From Sulfolobus sp. E5-1-F (lineage in GTDB: Archaea; Thermoproteota; Thermoprotei_A; Sulfolobales; Sulfolobaceae), in the NCBI RefSeq assembly GCF_009601705.1, contig NZ_CP045687.1, positions 842,630 through 906,629 on the forward strand: 64,000 nt of DNA, given 5' to 3'. This document shows positions 42,410 through 50,081 of this stretch, piece by piece. Each line of letters starts with the position of its first letter. Position 1 is the stretch's first letter. The translations under genes and the position numbers were made by a program. The notes below the pieces were generated by a model that searched no databases, was not told where the DNA came from, and saw only the letters and a program-made list of their open reading frames with translations.

Positions 42410-42750
42410 ACTACTACTTTGAGTTCTTTACGACAACGCCATTTGAGGTTGCAACTAGTTTCTCGACATCGATACCTACTCTCCTACCGTTACTTCGTAG
42501 GTGTTTCTTTTCTACTTCCGTTTGAAATACAGCATACCAACTGGTTGCGTTTTTTACTATTATTACTCCCTTCGCTTTCCCCTCTAGTGGTCTGTGGAAG
42601 AGGACCTTTATTGATCTTATTGAAAGGATCAGTTTGTCTCCTTCGATCTTGAACCCAGATTGATTGTAGTTTATGACTTTGAGAGTCTTCTTATACCTTA
42701 GCTTCCCTACTTCGAAAAATTGTCCCTCACATACACATAATCATAGAAAG
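42410..42750 (-). pseudogene. TnpB (IS200/IS605, IS1341-type) fragment, central part
   Basis: Minus strand, about 110 codons: KLRYKKTLKVINYNQSGF, GDKLILSIRSIKVLFHRPLE, GVIIVKNATSWYAVF, GRRVGIDVEKLVATSNGVVV, then a stop. This is the beta-rich wedge region and the RuvC-I strand (VGID) of TnpB. The N-terminal start, RuvC-II, zinc finger and RuvC-III parts are absent. TnpB is the RNA-guided nuclease ancestral to Cas12. Confidence 0.85.
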
Positions 42751-42786
42751 CTTAATAATAGTTCACATTTATATTTTATTGAAACT

Positions 42787-43929
42787 ATGTACAAGAAAGT
42801 AAGGATAAAGAACTTTAAGAGCCTTTATGATGTTGAATTAGATATACGTAAGGTTAACGTAGTTGTTGGACCTAATGGTAGCGGAAAGTCCAATCTAGTT
42901 CAAGTATTTATGTTATTAAGAGAGATTATTAGACCCTCCTCTTATCCCCCATTACCTTTTCTCCCGTTTGGTGGTTACGATAAAGTTGTATATATGCATG
43001 ATACTTCCAAAGATGTTTCTATAGATATAGTAGGAGATGATTTTGAATACTCATTAACGTTTAATGGAAAAGAACACACAATTAACATCAAAAAAGAGTT
43101 TATAAGATATAAAGATTTTACTATTGAGAGAGAAGACGAACTCATAAAAGTGGATGGAAAAGAAATAAAAGAAAACAGAATTTCTCCGTATAATAGTGTT
43201 TTCTCTCTAGTTCAGAAAGTAGGTATGATTACGTTTAGTAATTTACCCGTTCAACTACCTCATGATATAATGGAATTTATGGCAAATTTCGGTTACGATA
43301 TTATCGTCCTAAGGGTTATACCAGAAATAGCAATTTCACAAGTTCCTAATTATTTTCCTCTGAGTCTAAGAGTGGATGGTTATGGTTTAGCTAAATTACT
43401 GTACTTAACAAGACTCAATATTTTTCCCTTCCCAACGATAAAACATGAAAGCGCTGAGAGCATTCCTATTGCCATAAAGAGATTTTTAGATGAGAACAAT
43501 ATGCGGTTTGACTTCCAGATAACTCAAGATGGTAGTATAATGTTAATCTTTAAGGAAAAAATAGGAGATAAAGAGATAACATTAGTACCTCAAGCTGTAC
43601 CCTCCGGTGTTGCAAAAATGCTTGTAATACTATCAGCAATTTATTTACTTAATCCAAAATTGTTAATTATAGATGAAGTTGAGAATCATCTTCATTTAAA
43701 GTTTATAGAAGAATTAACAGACCATTTTAAGTTTTCTAATCCTCAGTTTATTATAACTACGCACTCACCCCTGGTAATTGACTTATACGATCCATCTGAT
43801 ATAGTCTTACTTTCTAGGGAAGGATTTGATACTAAGGCAGAAAGGATAAAAAATAGCAAGGAGTTAACTGATAAATTAATTGACCTAGGGGTTTCACTGA
43901 GTGACTGGATCTTCGGGTTCCCAAAATAA
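42787..43929 (+). CDS. AAA/ABC-type ATPase, RloA/OLD-like
   Basis: 380 residues from ATG 42787, which follows a tttatatttt box; a longer frame from 42673 would run through IS debris. It begins MYKKVRIKNFKSLYDVELDI with Walker A VGPNGSGKSN (about residues 28-36), a variable central region, Walker B LLIIDEVENHLH (about 292-303) and the ITTHSPLVIDL H-loop, the SMC/RecF-type AAA_15/AAA_21 arrangement. The next gene overlaps by 29 bases and encodes a TOPRIM-like protein. The pair matches the logic of OLD- or RloAB-type conflict modules. Confidence 0.82.
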   Translation: MYKKVRIKNFKSLYDVELDIRKVNVVVGPNGSGKSNLVQVFMLLREIIRPSSYPPLPFLPFGGYDKVVYMHDTSKDVSIDIVGDDFEYSLTFNGKEHTINIKKEFIRYKDFTIEREDELIKVDGKEIKENRISPYNSVFSLVQKVGMITFSNLPVQLPHDIMEFMANFGYDIIVLRVIPEIAISQVPNYFPLSLRVDGYGLAKLLYLTRLNIFPFPTIKHESAESIPIAIKRFLDENNMRFDFQITQDGSIMLIFKEKIGDKEITLVPQAVPSGVAKMLVILSAIYLLNPKLLIIDEVENHLHLKFIEELTDHFKFSNPQFIITTHSPLVIDLYDPSDIVLLSREGFDTKAERIKNSKELTDKLIDLGVSLSDWIFGFPK

Positions 43930-44431
43930 AAGGGTCCATATAGTTTCTGAGGATACTTACGGTCCAAAGTTTGTAGAATATTTAATTGATGTTCTAAAGA
44001 GTAAAGGGTTGATACCTCATAACATAGTTCCTTGTAAATCACGTAGCACTAATGGAAAGGGTAATTTTAAGAACGTTGCTATATGGAGGAGAATAAAAGG
44101 TATAATAAGGAGTGGTATATGTGATAAGGCTATCATTTTGATAGATGGTGATGGGAAAGATATTAAAGAAGTTAAAGAGGAGTATAATCTAGATAAGTTA
44201 ACTAAAGAGTTAAGTGAAGACGTGAAGGAGAAGATATGTACAGTAATATTTGATCATGAAATTGAAGAGTGGATTTTACCTAACTCTAATGAACCATCAG
44301 AGGAATTAAAGAGAAAAGAGGATTATGATAAAAGTGATCTACCGAAATATGCTAATGAGATTGATATTGAATTATTAAAGCAGAAAAGTAGAAGTTTTAA
44401 TGATTTTCTCAACTGCATTAACGATCCGTAA
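43901..44431 (+). CDS. TOPRIM / RloB-DUF4276-like putative nuclease
   Basis: 176 residues. The N-terminal VHIVSEDTYGPKFVEYLIDV resembles the E-G-x-T-E start of RloB/DUF4276 proteins, DKAIILIDGDGKD carries a D-x-D as in TOPRIM folds, and VIFDHEIEEWILPN matches the family E-x-W-L. Cysteine-rich stretches occur near residues 46 and 73. It overlaps the ATPase gene by 29 bases in another frame, implying coupled translation. Possibly it provides the metal-dependent cleavage activity of the pair. Family assignment is by motif only. Confidence 0.65.
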   Translation: MTGSSGSQNKRVHIVSEDTYGPKFVEYLIDVLKSKGLIPHNIVPCKSRSTNGKGNFKNVAIWRRIKGIIRSGICDKAIILIDGDGKDIKEVKEEYNLDKLTKELSEDVKEKICTVIFDHEIEEWILPNSNEPSEELKRKEDYDKSDLPKYANEIDIELLKQKSRSFNDFLNCINDP

Positions 44432-44531
44432 CACATCCATTCCTCTGTATCTTGAGAATATCGTCTATACCAAATTGTTTTCAACTGATTCGGACACATC
44501 TTTAAGTATTTGTATAGGATACACTCTTATT

Positions 44532-44981
44532 GTGATTAACTTGAAAGGAAATAAAATCGATTACCTATTTCTCCTTTTTGGACTATTAGGATTAGGTGCA
44601 ATGATATACTCTTATCTGACCTTTGGCCTAGATGTGATAAATAGTAACAGTTGTACCATAAATTCTGTAATAAGTTGTATATCAGTCGAAACTTCTAGAT
44701 ACTCAACGTTTCTAGGTATAAAACTATATTATTACGGAATCGCTTACTTCTCCGCCATAATACTACTCTTTTTATTCGTTGTAATGGGAATAGGGACAAA
44801 TATATCTGGCTACTTAATTTTCCTTCTAAGTATCCTAGCCTCTATCATATCTATTTACTTAATATATACTGAAATATTCTTGTTAGGACACATATGCATA
44901 CTATGTACTTTAGCACATGTCTCCATTTTCAGTATCTTAGTCCTCTCAATAATTAGGTTCAAAGATTCACTTTTAGCCTAG
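44532..44981 (+). CDS. VKOR-family membrane thiol oxidoreductase (DsbB-like)
   Basis: About 150 residues from GTG 44532 (TTG 44541 is an alternative; an ATG at 44400 would add 44 residues that lack homology-like features and overlap the preceding gene). Four hydrophobic helices. VKOR features: NSCTINSVISCISVETSRYS, with paired Cys and a Ser, FLGIKLYYYGIAYF, and the active-site C-x-x-C in GHICILCTLAHVSI. The family makes disulfide bonds outside the membrane. It follows the TOPRIM-like gene by about 100 bases; co-transcription is possible. Confidence 0.75.
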   Translation: MINLKGNKIDYLFLLFGLLGLGAMIYSYLTFGLDVINSNSCTINSVISCISVETSRYSTFLGIKLYYYGIAYFSAIILLFLFVVMGIGTNISGYLIFLLSILASIISIYLIYTEIFLLGHICILCTLAHVSIFSILVLSIIRFKDSLLA

Positions 44982-44991
44982 TCCAAATAAG

Positions 44992-45490
44992 TGAACTATC
45001 CTACCCTTAAGGATAAGACACCTCAAGGTGAGGATTTCTCGCTTCTTCCAGGAAACTTGCTATGGACCCCTTCTGAGAAGGGAATGTATGGTAGAGGTTT
45101 CCTGTCCACAGACACTAAGGGCAGTCCCGACCCCGCACAAAGAATAATCACGATCTACAACCTAACCACACTTAGGACAAACAAATACTCGATCCTCAAG
45201 AGTAAGATCGTTCTTTACATAACCACAGCGAACACACTTCCTTGACGTATTCCTCGGGTTTACCTTCACCAACTTCCTACTAGCTCCTTTAGCCTTGTAG
45301 AAGAGGAAAAGGGAAAAGTTGGAATGTGTTTCCTAAGTCTCTCGACTTCTCTACTATTTGCTTATTTTCCAGATCTTCAACGTAAATCTCCTCGTATTGC
45401 TCCACAAGCCACGCGTTTACCTTAAGTGTAAATATAAGAGGAGTGAAGAACCATAGTAGTTTCATGAAAATAACGTGTAATATATACAAC
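44992..45490 (-). pseudogene. TnpB C-terminal relic with element right end
   Basis: Minus strand: LVEQYEEIYVEDLENKQIVE (RuvC-II), an internal deletion, YKAKGASRKLVKVNPRNTSR, zinc-finger KCVRCGYV...FVCPKCG, an in-frame stop, VVDRDYS (RuvC-III) and a degenerate tail RGP*QVS. The tail runs into a GC-richer segment (44992-45060) with complementary blocks cttaaggataag and cctcaaggtgagg, resembling the structured 3' end of IS200/IS605 elements that forms the TnpB guide-RNA scaffold. Confidence 0.8.
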
Positions 45491-45610
45491 GTTTAATTTT
45501 TCAAATAAGGTAAATTTATACTATATACGCTTCATCAATTTATGATTACTTAAATCCTCTTGAGGAGAATCTATCTTAGTGTTTAAGGTTTAACGTAAAT
45601 CTGCGTAAAG
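45477..45610 (+). repeat. ~140-bp noncoding repeat, copy 3
   Basis: Blocks gtaatatatacaacgtttaa, aatttatactatatacgc, tacttaaatc, gaggagaatcta and ttagtgtttaagg match copies 1 and 2 in order. It overlaps the upstream side of the TnpB C-terminal relic, but in the opposite relative orientation to copy 2, so it is not simply the end of that element. Confidence 0.6.
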
Positions 45611-45855
45611 TACTAATCTAGATAATCATATCGATACTAAAGTTACCTTTTATTAGTTGAGGTGATTTTCACAAGAAAGAAAACCATCTTCCGCTTTTAT
45701 TTCCCATTTCGGAAAAAATTATGCCTAGTTCTAGTTTAAACTGTACCAATTGTGTATTCTTGAAAATCCTTGAACTTTCGTGTATTCAAAAATTCTCTTC
45801 GAAAACTTTTTCGCGTCTTGCTAATTACCTCGTTACAATATCTATTTCAGAGTTC
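45611..45855. other. Intergenic, no gene seen
   Basis: AT-rich DNA between the repeat and the GHKL ATPase gene; a frame on the plus strand (45721-45942) is antisense to that gene's end and is not supported. Confidence 0.35.
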
Positions 45856-46986
45856 TTAATATTCCTCTTTAATCAAGACCTTTACACTTTTCAACTTCAT
45901 CTTAGCCAGTTCAACAGCGTAAGAACTTACGTTAGCAACTAAACTAGGCTTATTCTCTAAAGCCCTAAAATCATTACTAACGACTATCTCATCTGATCTC
46001 ATATTTTCAGATATTTTCTCTATCATGTATGATAGGACTTCTGGGAATTTTTCTAGAAATTTTTTGGTATCTTCTGTGAAGTTGCAAATATACTGAAATT
46101 GCCTAACCTCACACAGTTTCAGCATGTCCTCAGCTATCTCCCTCTTGTACTCCTCCCTTAAGATCGAACTTAAAAATTTTAACGTCTCGTCATTTACGTA
46201 AACGTTCAAGCCAAAAGGATCTGAGGAAACACAGCAAAGATTACCGGTAAATGGTATACCCCAGAAACCAACCAAAACTCCATTCTGATAAACCGGAACT
46301 CTACCCATTATCTTCAAAACGTTAGAGGAGGGCACGATCAACTTATCGAAAGGATAAGTAAAGCGTATATCTACCTTCTCAGCTCTCACGTAAACAATGG
46401 TCTTATTATCTGTTTTAACATTAGCCCTAAAAACGACAGGTAAAGCTTGGTTCTCGTCTATCCAATTAGGTATTGGTTGATGAAAGATCTCATTATCGTA
46501 TTTCACACCAAATGAGTATGCGTGGTTTCCAGTTAATATATAGATGGGAATCCTCTTATATAAGGCTAATATTATTGCGTGTTTTAAACCCATTCCATAT
46601 CTCCCAATACTACAACAATTCTCTAACGTTAATCTTTTCCTAGTTCTAGATCCAAATAGAAGTAGATCTCTCTCAGATATTGTCCCCTCATTCTCTATTT
46701 TATAGTATCCACCATCGTAGACGAAATTTAATTTCTTGTATGTATTAAGAGTTTCCTCTAGATCTTTGGCATTCTCTATCATAGCGTCAACAGCGTTTTC
46801 AAATATCTCCCTTAAAATGAAAACAACGGGATAACTTTCATATACTTGACTAGAACAAATCACACTAAATATGTTCCTAGAATATTGTAAAGTAACGAAA
46901 TCATAGCTCATGTATTCATTAAACGTTGCCTCAAAGGGATCAGTGATACTTATTGGTTCGCTCAAGGGGTTAAATTTTAAAGACAT
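45856..46986 (-). CDS. Stand-alone GHKL (Hsp90/MutL/TopoVIB-type) ATPase
   Basis: 376 residues. N-box: REIFENAVDAMIEN (about residues 59-72), with catalytic Glu, Mg-binding Asn and DA. G1-like turn: IENEG (97-101) in place of D-x-G. G2/ATP lid: GRYGMGLKHAIILAL (128-142). A second alpha/beta transducer-like domain follows (KTIVYVRAEKVDIRF onward), and the C-terminus is helical. No histidine-kinase, MutL or Hsp90-specific parts. Flanked by TnpB and IS relics inside the accessory island, which suggests a conflict or DNA-related function (inference). Confidence 0.8.
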   Translation of the reverse strand: MSLKFNPLSEPISITDPFEATFNEYMSYDFVTLQYSRNIFSVICSSQVYESYPVVFILREIFENAVDAMIENAKDLEETLNTYKKLNFVYDGGYYKIENEGTISERDLLLFGSRTRKRLTLENCCSIGRYGMGLKHAIILALYKRIPIYILTGNHAYSFGVKYDNEIFHQPIPNWIDENQALPVVFRANVKTDNKTIVYVRAEKVDIRFTYPFDKLIVPSSNVLKIMGRVPVYQNGVLVGFWGIPFTGNLCCVSSDPFGLNVYVNDETLKFLSSILREEYKREIAEDMLKLCEVRQFQYICNFTEDTKKFLEKFPEVLSYMIEKISENMRSDEIVVSNDFRALENKPSLVANVSSYAVELAKMKLKSVKVLIKEEY

Positions 46987-47201
46987 AGTTCAGACTCGCC
47001 TCCACATAGTACATATTACCTCTTTACCTTCAGAGTATATAATAACTTTAACGATATTTAAGCTATTGGGTTAAATTCTTACGTAAAACCTAACGAAGTT
47101 ATCCGTCAATTTTTATCCTACTTAAGGTAATTCAATTTTTAAAGTCAATTTGTGATCTTATTCCTCATTAACCCCCTTTCATATTATGGTGATACAACAA
47201 C

Positions 47202-47548
47202 TGAGAGCGTTCTGTGCAGTAATCTTATTTGATAAATAGTAAAATTATATCAGTATCCCTATATACTATATTACCCTCAAGTAGGTTTAGCTCAAGTTAT
47301 CTCCCTTGAAAATACATTACGTTCAACAAAGCCAAGCTATAATTCCCTATCTTCTAACCCCTATTAATCCTAGTATCCCTCGCAAGATCTACATCAAGAA
47401 TTATACCTCTTCCTTATTTCGTATAAACTTCCTCAAGCTGTATTGCAGTTCTTTGCCTCTAAGTCAAGACGACTAATTGTGAAAATTTCTATCATAATAT
47501 ATTTTTACAATGATATATCAAATAAGATTACTGCATGAGAATACTCCG
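47202..47548. mobile_element. Degenerate IS relic of the GGGAGTGTTCTC family
   Basis: The left end GAGAGCGTTCTGTGCAG and the right end (reverse complement GGAGTATTCTCATGCAG) are decayed inverted repeats. The interior shares aaattatatcagtatccct, ctcaagtaggt and caaggccaagct-like blocks with 55447-55700, and aagacgactaattgtgaaaa with the MITE at 12910-13154. No intact transposase. The surrounding 46987-47610 gap holds nothing else. Confidence 0.65.
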
Positions 47549-47610
47549 ATATTTTTAAACACCTTATAATTAAACGTAAAATATAAATATACAACTTCAA
47601 ATATAACTCA

Positions 47611-48510
47611 ATGATAGAAGTATTAAATGTTTCGAAGAAGTACGGGAACTTTTTGGCATTACAAGACGTTACGTTCACTATCAACAACGGGGAACTAGTA
47701 GGTTATGTAGGTTTAAATGGGGCTGGGAAGACAACAACAATAGAAATAATAGCCGGAGTTAGCTTCCCTTCATCAGGAGACGTAATTATTGACGGCCACA
47801 GCATAACTAAAGAGAAGAAGGAAGCGTCAAAAAGAGTAAGCTGGGTACCTGAATTACCAATATTCGAACAGGACGCAAAAGCACTAGATTACTTCATTTA
47901 CCTCGCAGGATACTACGGAATAGAAAAAGAAGAAGCGAAAAAGAAAGCGGAAGAATTATTCTCATCCTTTGGTTTACTAGGAAGAGAAAAAGATAAACTA
48001 AAAAACTACTCCCAAGGAATGAAAAAGAGGTTCGTATTAGCAGTATCTTTACTTTCAGATCCTAACAACTTCATATTCGATGAAGTATTAAACGGTCTTG
48101 ATCCCCAAGGAATAATGTTCTTCAGAGACCTAGCTATAAAGTTGAAAAGGGAGAAAAAGGCAATTTTGTTCTCCTCCCACATTCTTTCAGAAGTAGAGAG
48201 TATAGCAGATAGAGTAATTTTCATTCATAAAGGTAAAATAATAAGGCAAATGGCAATGGACGAAATAAGGAAGTTCTTTAGTTCTAATACCTTTAGGGTT
48301 ACTTTAGGAAGAGTTGACAATAACGTAATTAAGATAGCTGAAAAGTACGGTAATCCTACACTTCAAGGTAACACGATCGTTATAGAAAACTTTAACGGAA
48401 ATATCACTGGACTTTCCTCAGATCTGTCTGAGTATAACATAATTGAAATGAGTAGACTTGAGGGCAATTTGGAGGAAGTGTTCTTCAAGTTAATAGGTGA
48501 TCAAAAATGA
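47611..48510 (+). CDS. ABC transporter ATP-binding protein
   Basis: 299 residues: Walker A GLNGAGKTT (about residues 36-44), Q-loop VPELP, signature YSQGMKKRF, Walker B NFIFDEVLNGLDPQ with the catalytic Glu, H-loop SSHILSE, and a ~80-residue C-terminal exporter-type extension. The start ATG at 47611 follows an AT-rich box (aaatataaatataca). The permease gene overlaps by 4 bases. It differs from the pair at 9367-11086, so the window has two ABC-2 exporters. Confidence 0.92.
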   Translation: MIEVLNVSKKYGNFLALQDVTFTINNGELVGYVGLNGAGKTTTIEIIAGVSFPSSGDVIIDGHSITKEKKEASKRVSWVPELPIFEQDAKALDYFIYLAGYYGIEKEEAKKKAEELFSSFGLLGREKDKLKNYSQGMKKRFVLAVSLLSDPNNFIFDEVLNGLDPQGIMFFRDLAIKLKREKKAILFSSHILSEVESIADRVIFIHKGKIIRQMAMDEIRKFFSSNTFRVTLGRVDNNVIKIAEKYGNPTLQGNTIVIENFNGNITGLSSDLSEYNIIEMSRLEGNLEEVFFKLIGDQK

Positions 48511-49940
48511 ATCCCGTATTTTATGACTTTAAGCGGAGTTTCCTTCGATTATCAGTAATAATTTTTATTATTATATTTGCTACTTTAGGAATATCAGCCT
48601 CTTATGAAACTTATGTGTCAACTGTAGCTCCTAATCCTTATTTTTATCATGATCTGAATGTGATAGGAGTGAGTATTACAAAGGGAGACGAAAATAATAT
48701 TATTGGTTATGTATTTAATAATCAAGGAAATCCTATAAGTAATGCAGAAATAAACGTAAATAATTCCATTTATAGGACTAATTCCTCAGGCTATTTTAGT
48801 ATTAATGTAAGTTCTAATTTCTCAAAACCTATTATTATATCCTATAATAATCAAAAAATCTCATTTGAACAATCTTCAGTGTTCGGGAATGGTACCAAAT
48901 ACTTATCTACAGTATTATTCACATTATCTACCCCTGTAACACACAAGCTATTCAGTTTAAATAATGATAATTCGGTGATTTCGACTTCTAATTCAAATAG
49001 TATGGCATCTTTAGGATTGGTAATAGTTAAAGATACGTTAATTTTGGTTACAAATAATCCTAATAATCAGCAAGTTTATATACAATTCCGAAGCTTGACT
49101 TCAAATACTTCTACAAATGGAGAATACATAGGAAATGTAACCAACTACTTTAATTTTTATCACATCCAATCCCCTAGTTCGGAGAAATTACTAATAGTTA
49201 CAATAATCTCTAATAAGTCTTTACAATCTACATTTTCCTCACTATATTATCCTCATGGAGATGCCATTACATCACTAGTAAATAATATAGATGATGTAAT
49301 GGGCATATTTGCTATTGTTTTCCCGATTATAATGCTATATTTAGCATATGTTCTCTTTTCTAAGCCAAGAGATACTGGTGCACTAAAGTTCATACTCGCA
49401 AGACCTATCACAAGAAGGGAATTATATATTAATAGATATTTAGGAGGTGTAATAACAGCTGTATTATCTTCATTTCTACTTAGTTTTCTATCATACATTA
49501 CTCTTTCAGTTTTACTATTATCTTCAGGAGTCTCATTGCCGATAAATATTCCACTGTTAACTTTCGCTTATGTTACTGCAGAATTGATAGCCTTCTTCTC
49601 ATTAGTATATATGTTACCATCTTTCATAAAATCTGGAGGAACAATGCTGGGAATATCTATATTTCTTTTCTTATTCTTTGAAGTAGGAATAAACATTATA
49701 GCTGAAGTAATGGCTCTTACAACTCACAATATCAGTGGAATAACTAATATATTATGGGAGATTTATTACTTTAGTCCTTTAGGAGTACAAAGTTACGGAA
49801 GTTATTATTTAGAACGCCAGTACGGATTAACATCAACAATAAGCACTGTTCATTTACCTTTAGTAATATTGTCTACAATATTATGGATTATAGTTCCATT
49901 TATAGTTGGCTTAATAAAATTCAACAAGATAAACATTTGA
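48507..49940 (+). CDS. ABC-2 permease with an extracellular carboxypeptidase-regulatory-like domain
   Basis: 477 residues. After the first helix (about 12-32), an outer ~190-residue region contains IIGYVFNNQGNPISNAEINV...RTNSSGYFSINV, the pattern of the CarboxypepD_reg/Ig-like fold. The remaining helices from about residue 250 hold the ABC-2 motif PRDTGALKFILARPITRREL. Outside, numerous N-x-S/T sequons suggest glycosylation. The large loop between helix 1 and 2 is the usual site for extracellular domains in type-V/ABC-2 exporters that handle peptides or surface polymers. Substrate unknown. Confidence 0.85.
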   Translation: MNPVFYDFKRSFLRLSVIIFIIIFATLGISASYETYVSTVAPNPYFYHDLNVIGVSITKGDENNIIGYVFNNQGNPISNAEINVNNSIYRTNSSGYFSINVSSNFSKPIIISYNNQKISFEQSSVFGNGTKYLSTVLFTLSTPVTHKLFSLNNDNSVISTSNSNSMASLGLVIVKDTLILVTNNPNNQQVYIQFRSLTSNTSTNGEYIGNVTNYFNFYHIQSPSSEKLLIVTIISNKSLQSTFSSLYYPHGDAITSLVNNIDDVMGIFAIVFPIIMLYLAYVLFSKPRDTGALKFILARPITRRELYINRYLGGVITAVLSSFLLSFLSYITLSVLLLSSGVSLPINIPLLTFAYVTAELIAFFSLVYMLPSFIKSGGTMLGISIFLFLFFEVGINIIAEVMALTTHNISGITNILWEIYYFSPLGVQSYGSYYLERQYGLTSTISTVHLPLVILSTILWIIVPFIVGLIKFNKINI

Positions 49941-49967
49941 TTTTTAACTGAAAGTTTGTGGGTGTTC

Positions 49968-50002
49968 TAGGGGAGTGTTCTCATGCAGTCATCTTATTCG
50001 AG
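49968..50002. mobile_element. 35-bp IS-end remnant left of the STAND/SLOG cassette
   Basis: TAGGGGAGTGTTCTCATGCA and the next 15 bases are identical to 55447-55481 (direct orientation). This is the terminal part of the same element family as at 12910 and 47202, cut off exactly where the 42-bp inverted repeat begins. Confidence 0.8.
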
Positions 50003-50043
50003 TTTTTGAAGTATTTCAAATTCACATCATTTTCAGTAAACTA
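50002..50043 (+). repeat. 42-bp perfect inverted repeat, left copy
   Basis: The 42 bases are the exact reverse complement of 55287-55328. The sequence starts gtttttgaagtatttcaaat and ends cagtaaacta. Lies 39 bases beyond the stop of the SLOG gene. Confidence 0.95.
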
Positions 50044-50081
50044 GTATTAGAAAAAGTATTACAATTATAAAAATAACCTTC

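Noticed and set aside
42410-45490. One tnpB gene split by insertion of the AAA/TOPRIM/VKOR genes
   Set aside because: Both fragments are on the minus strand but the central (RuvC-I) part lies downstream of the C-terminal part, so a simple split cannot explain the order; they are two different relics.
45721-45942. 73-codon plus-strand frame near the GHKL gene
   Set aside because: Largely antisense to the GHKL C-terminus and without motifs.
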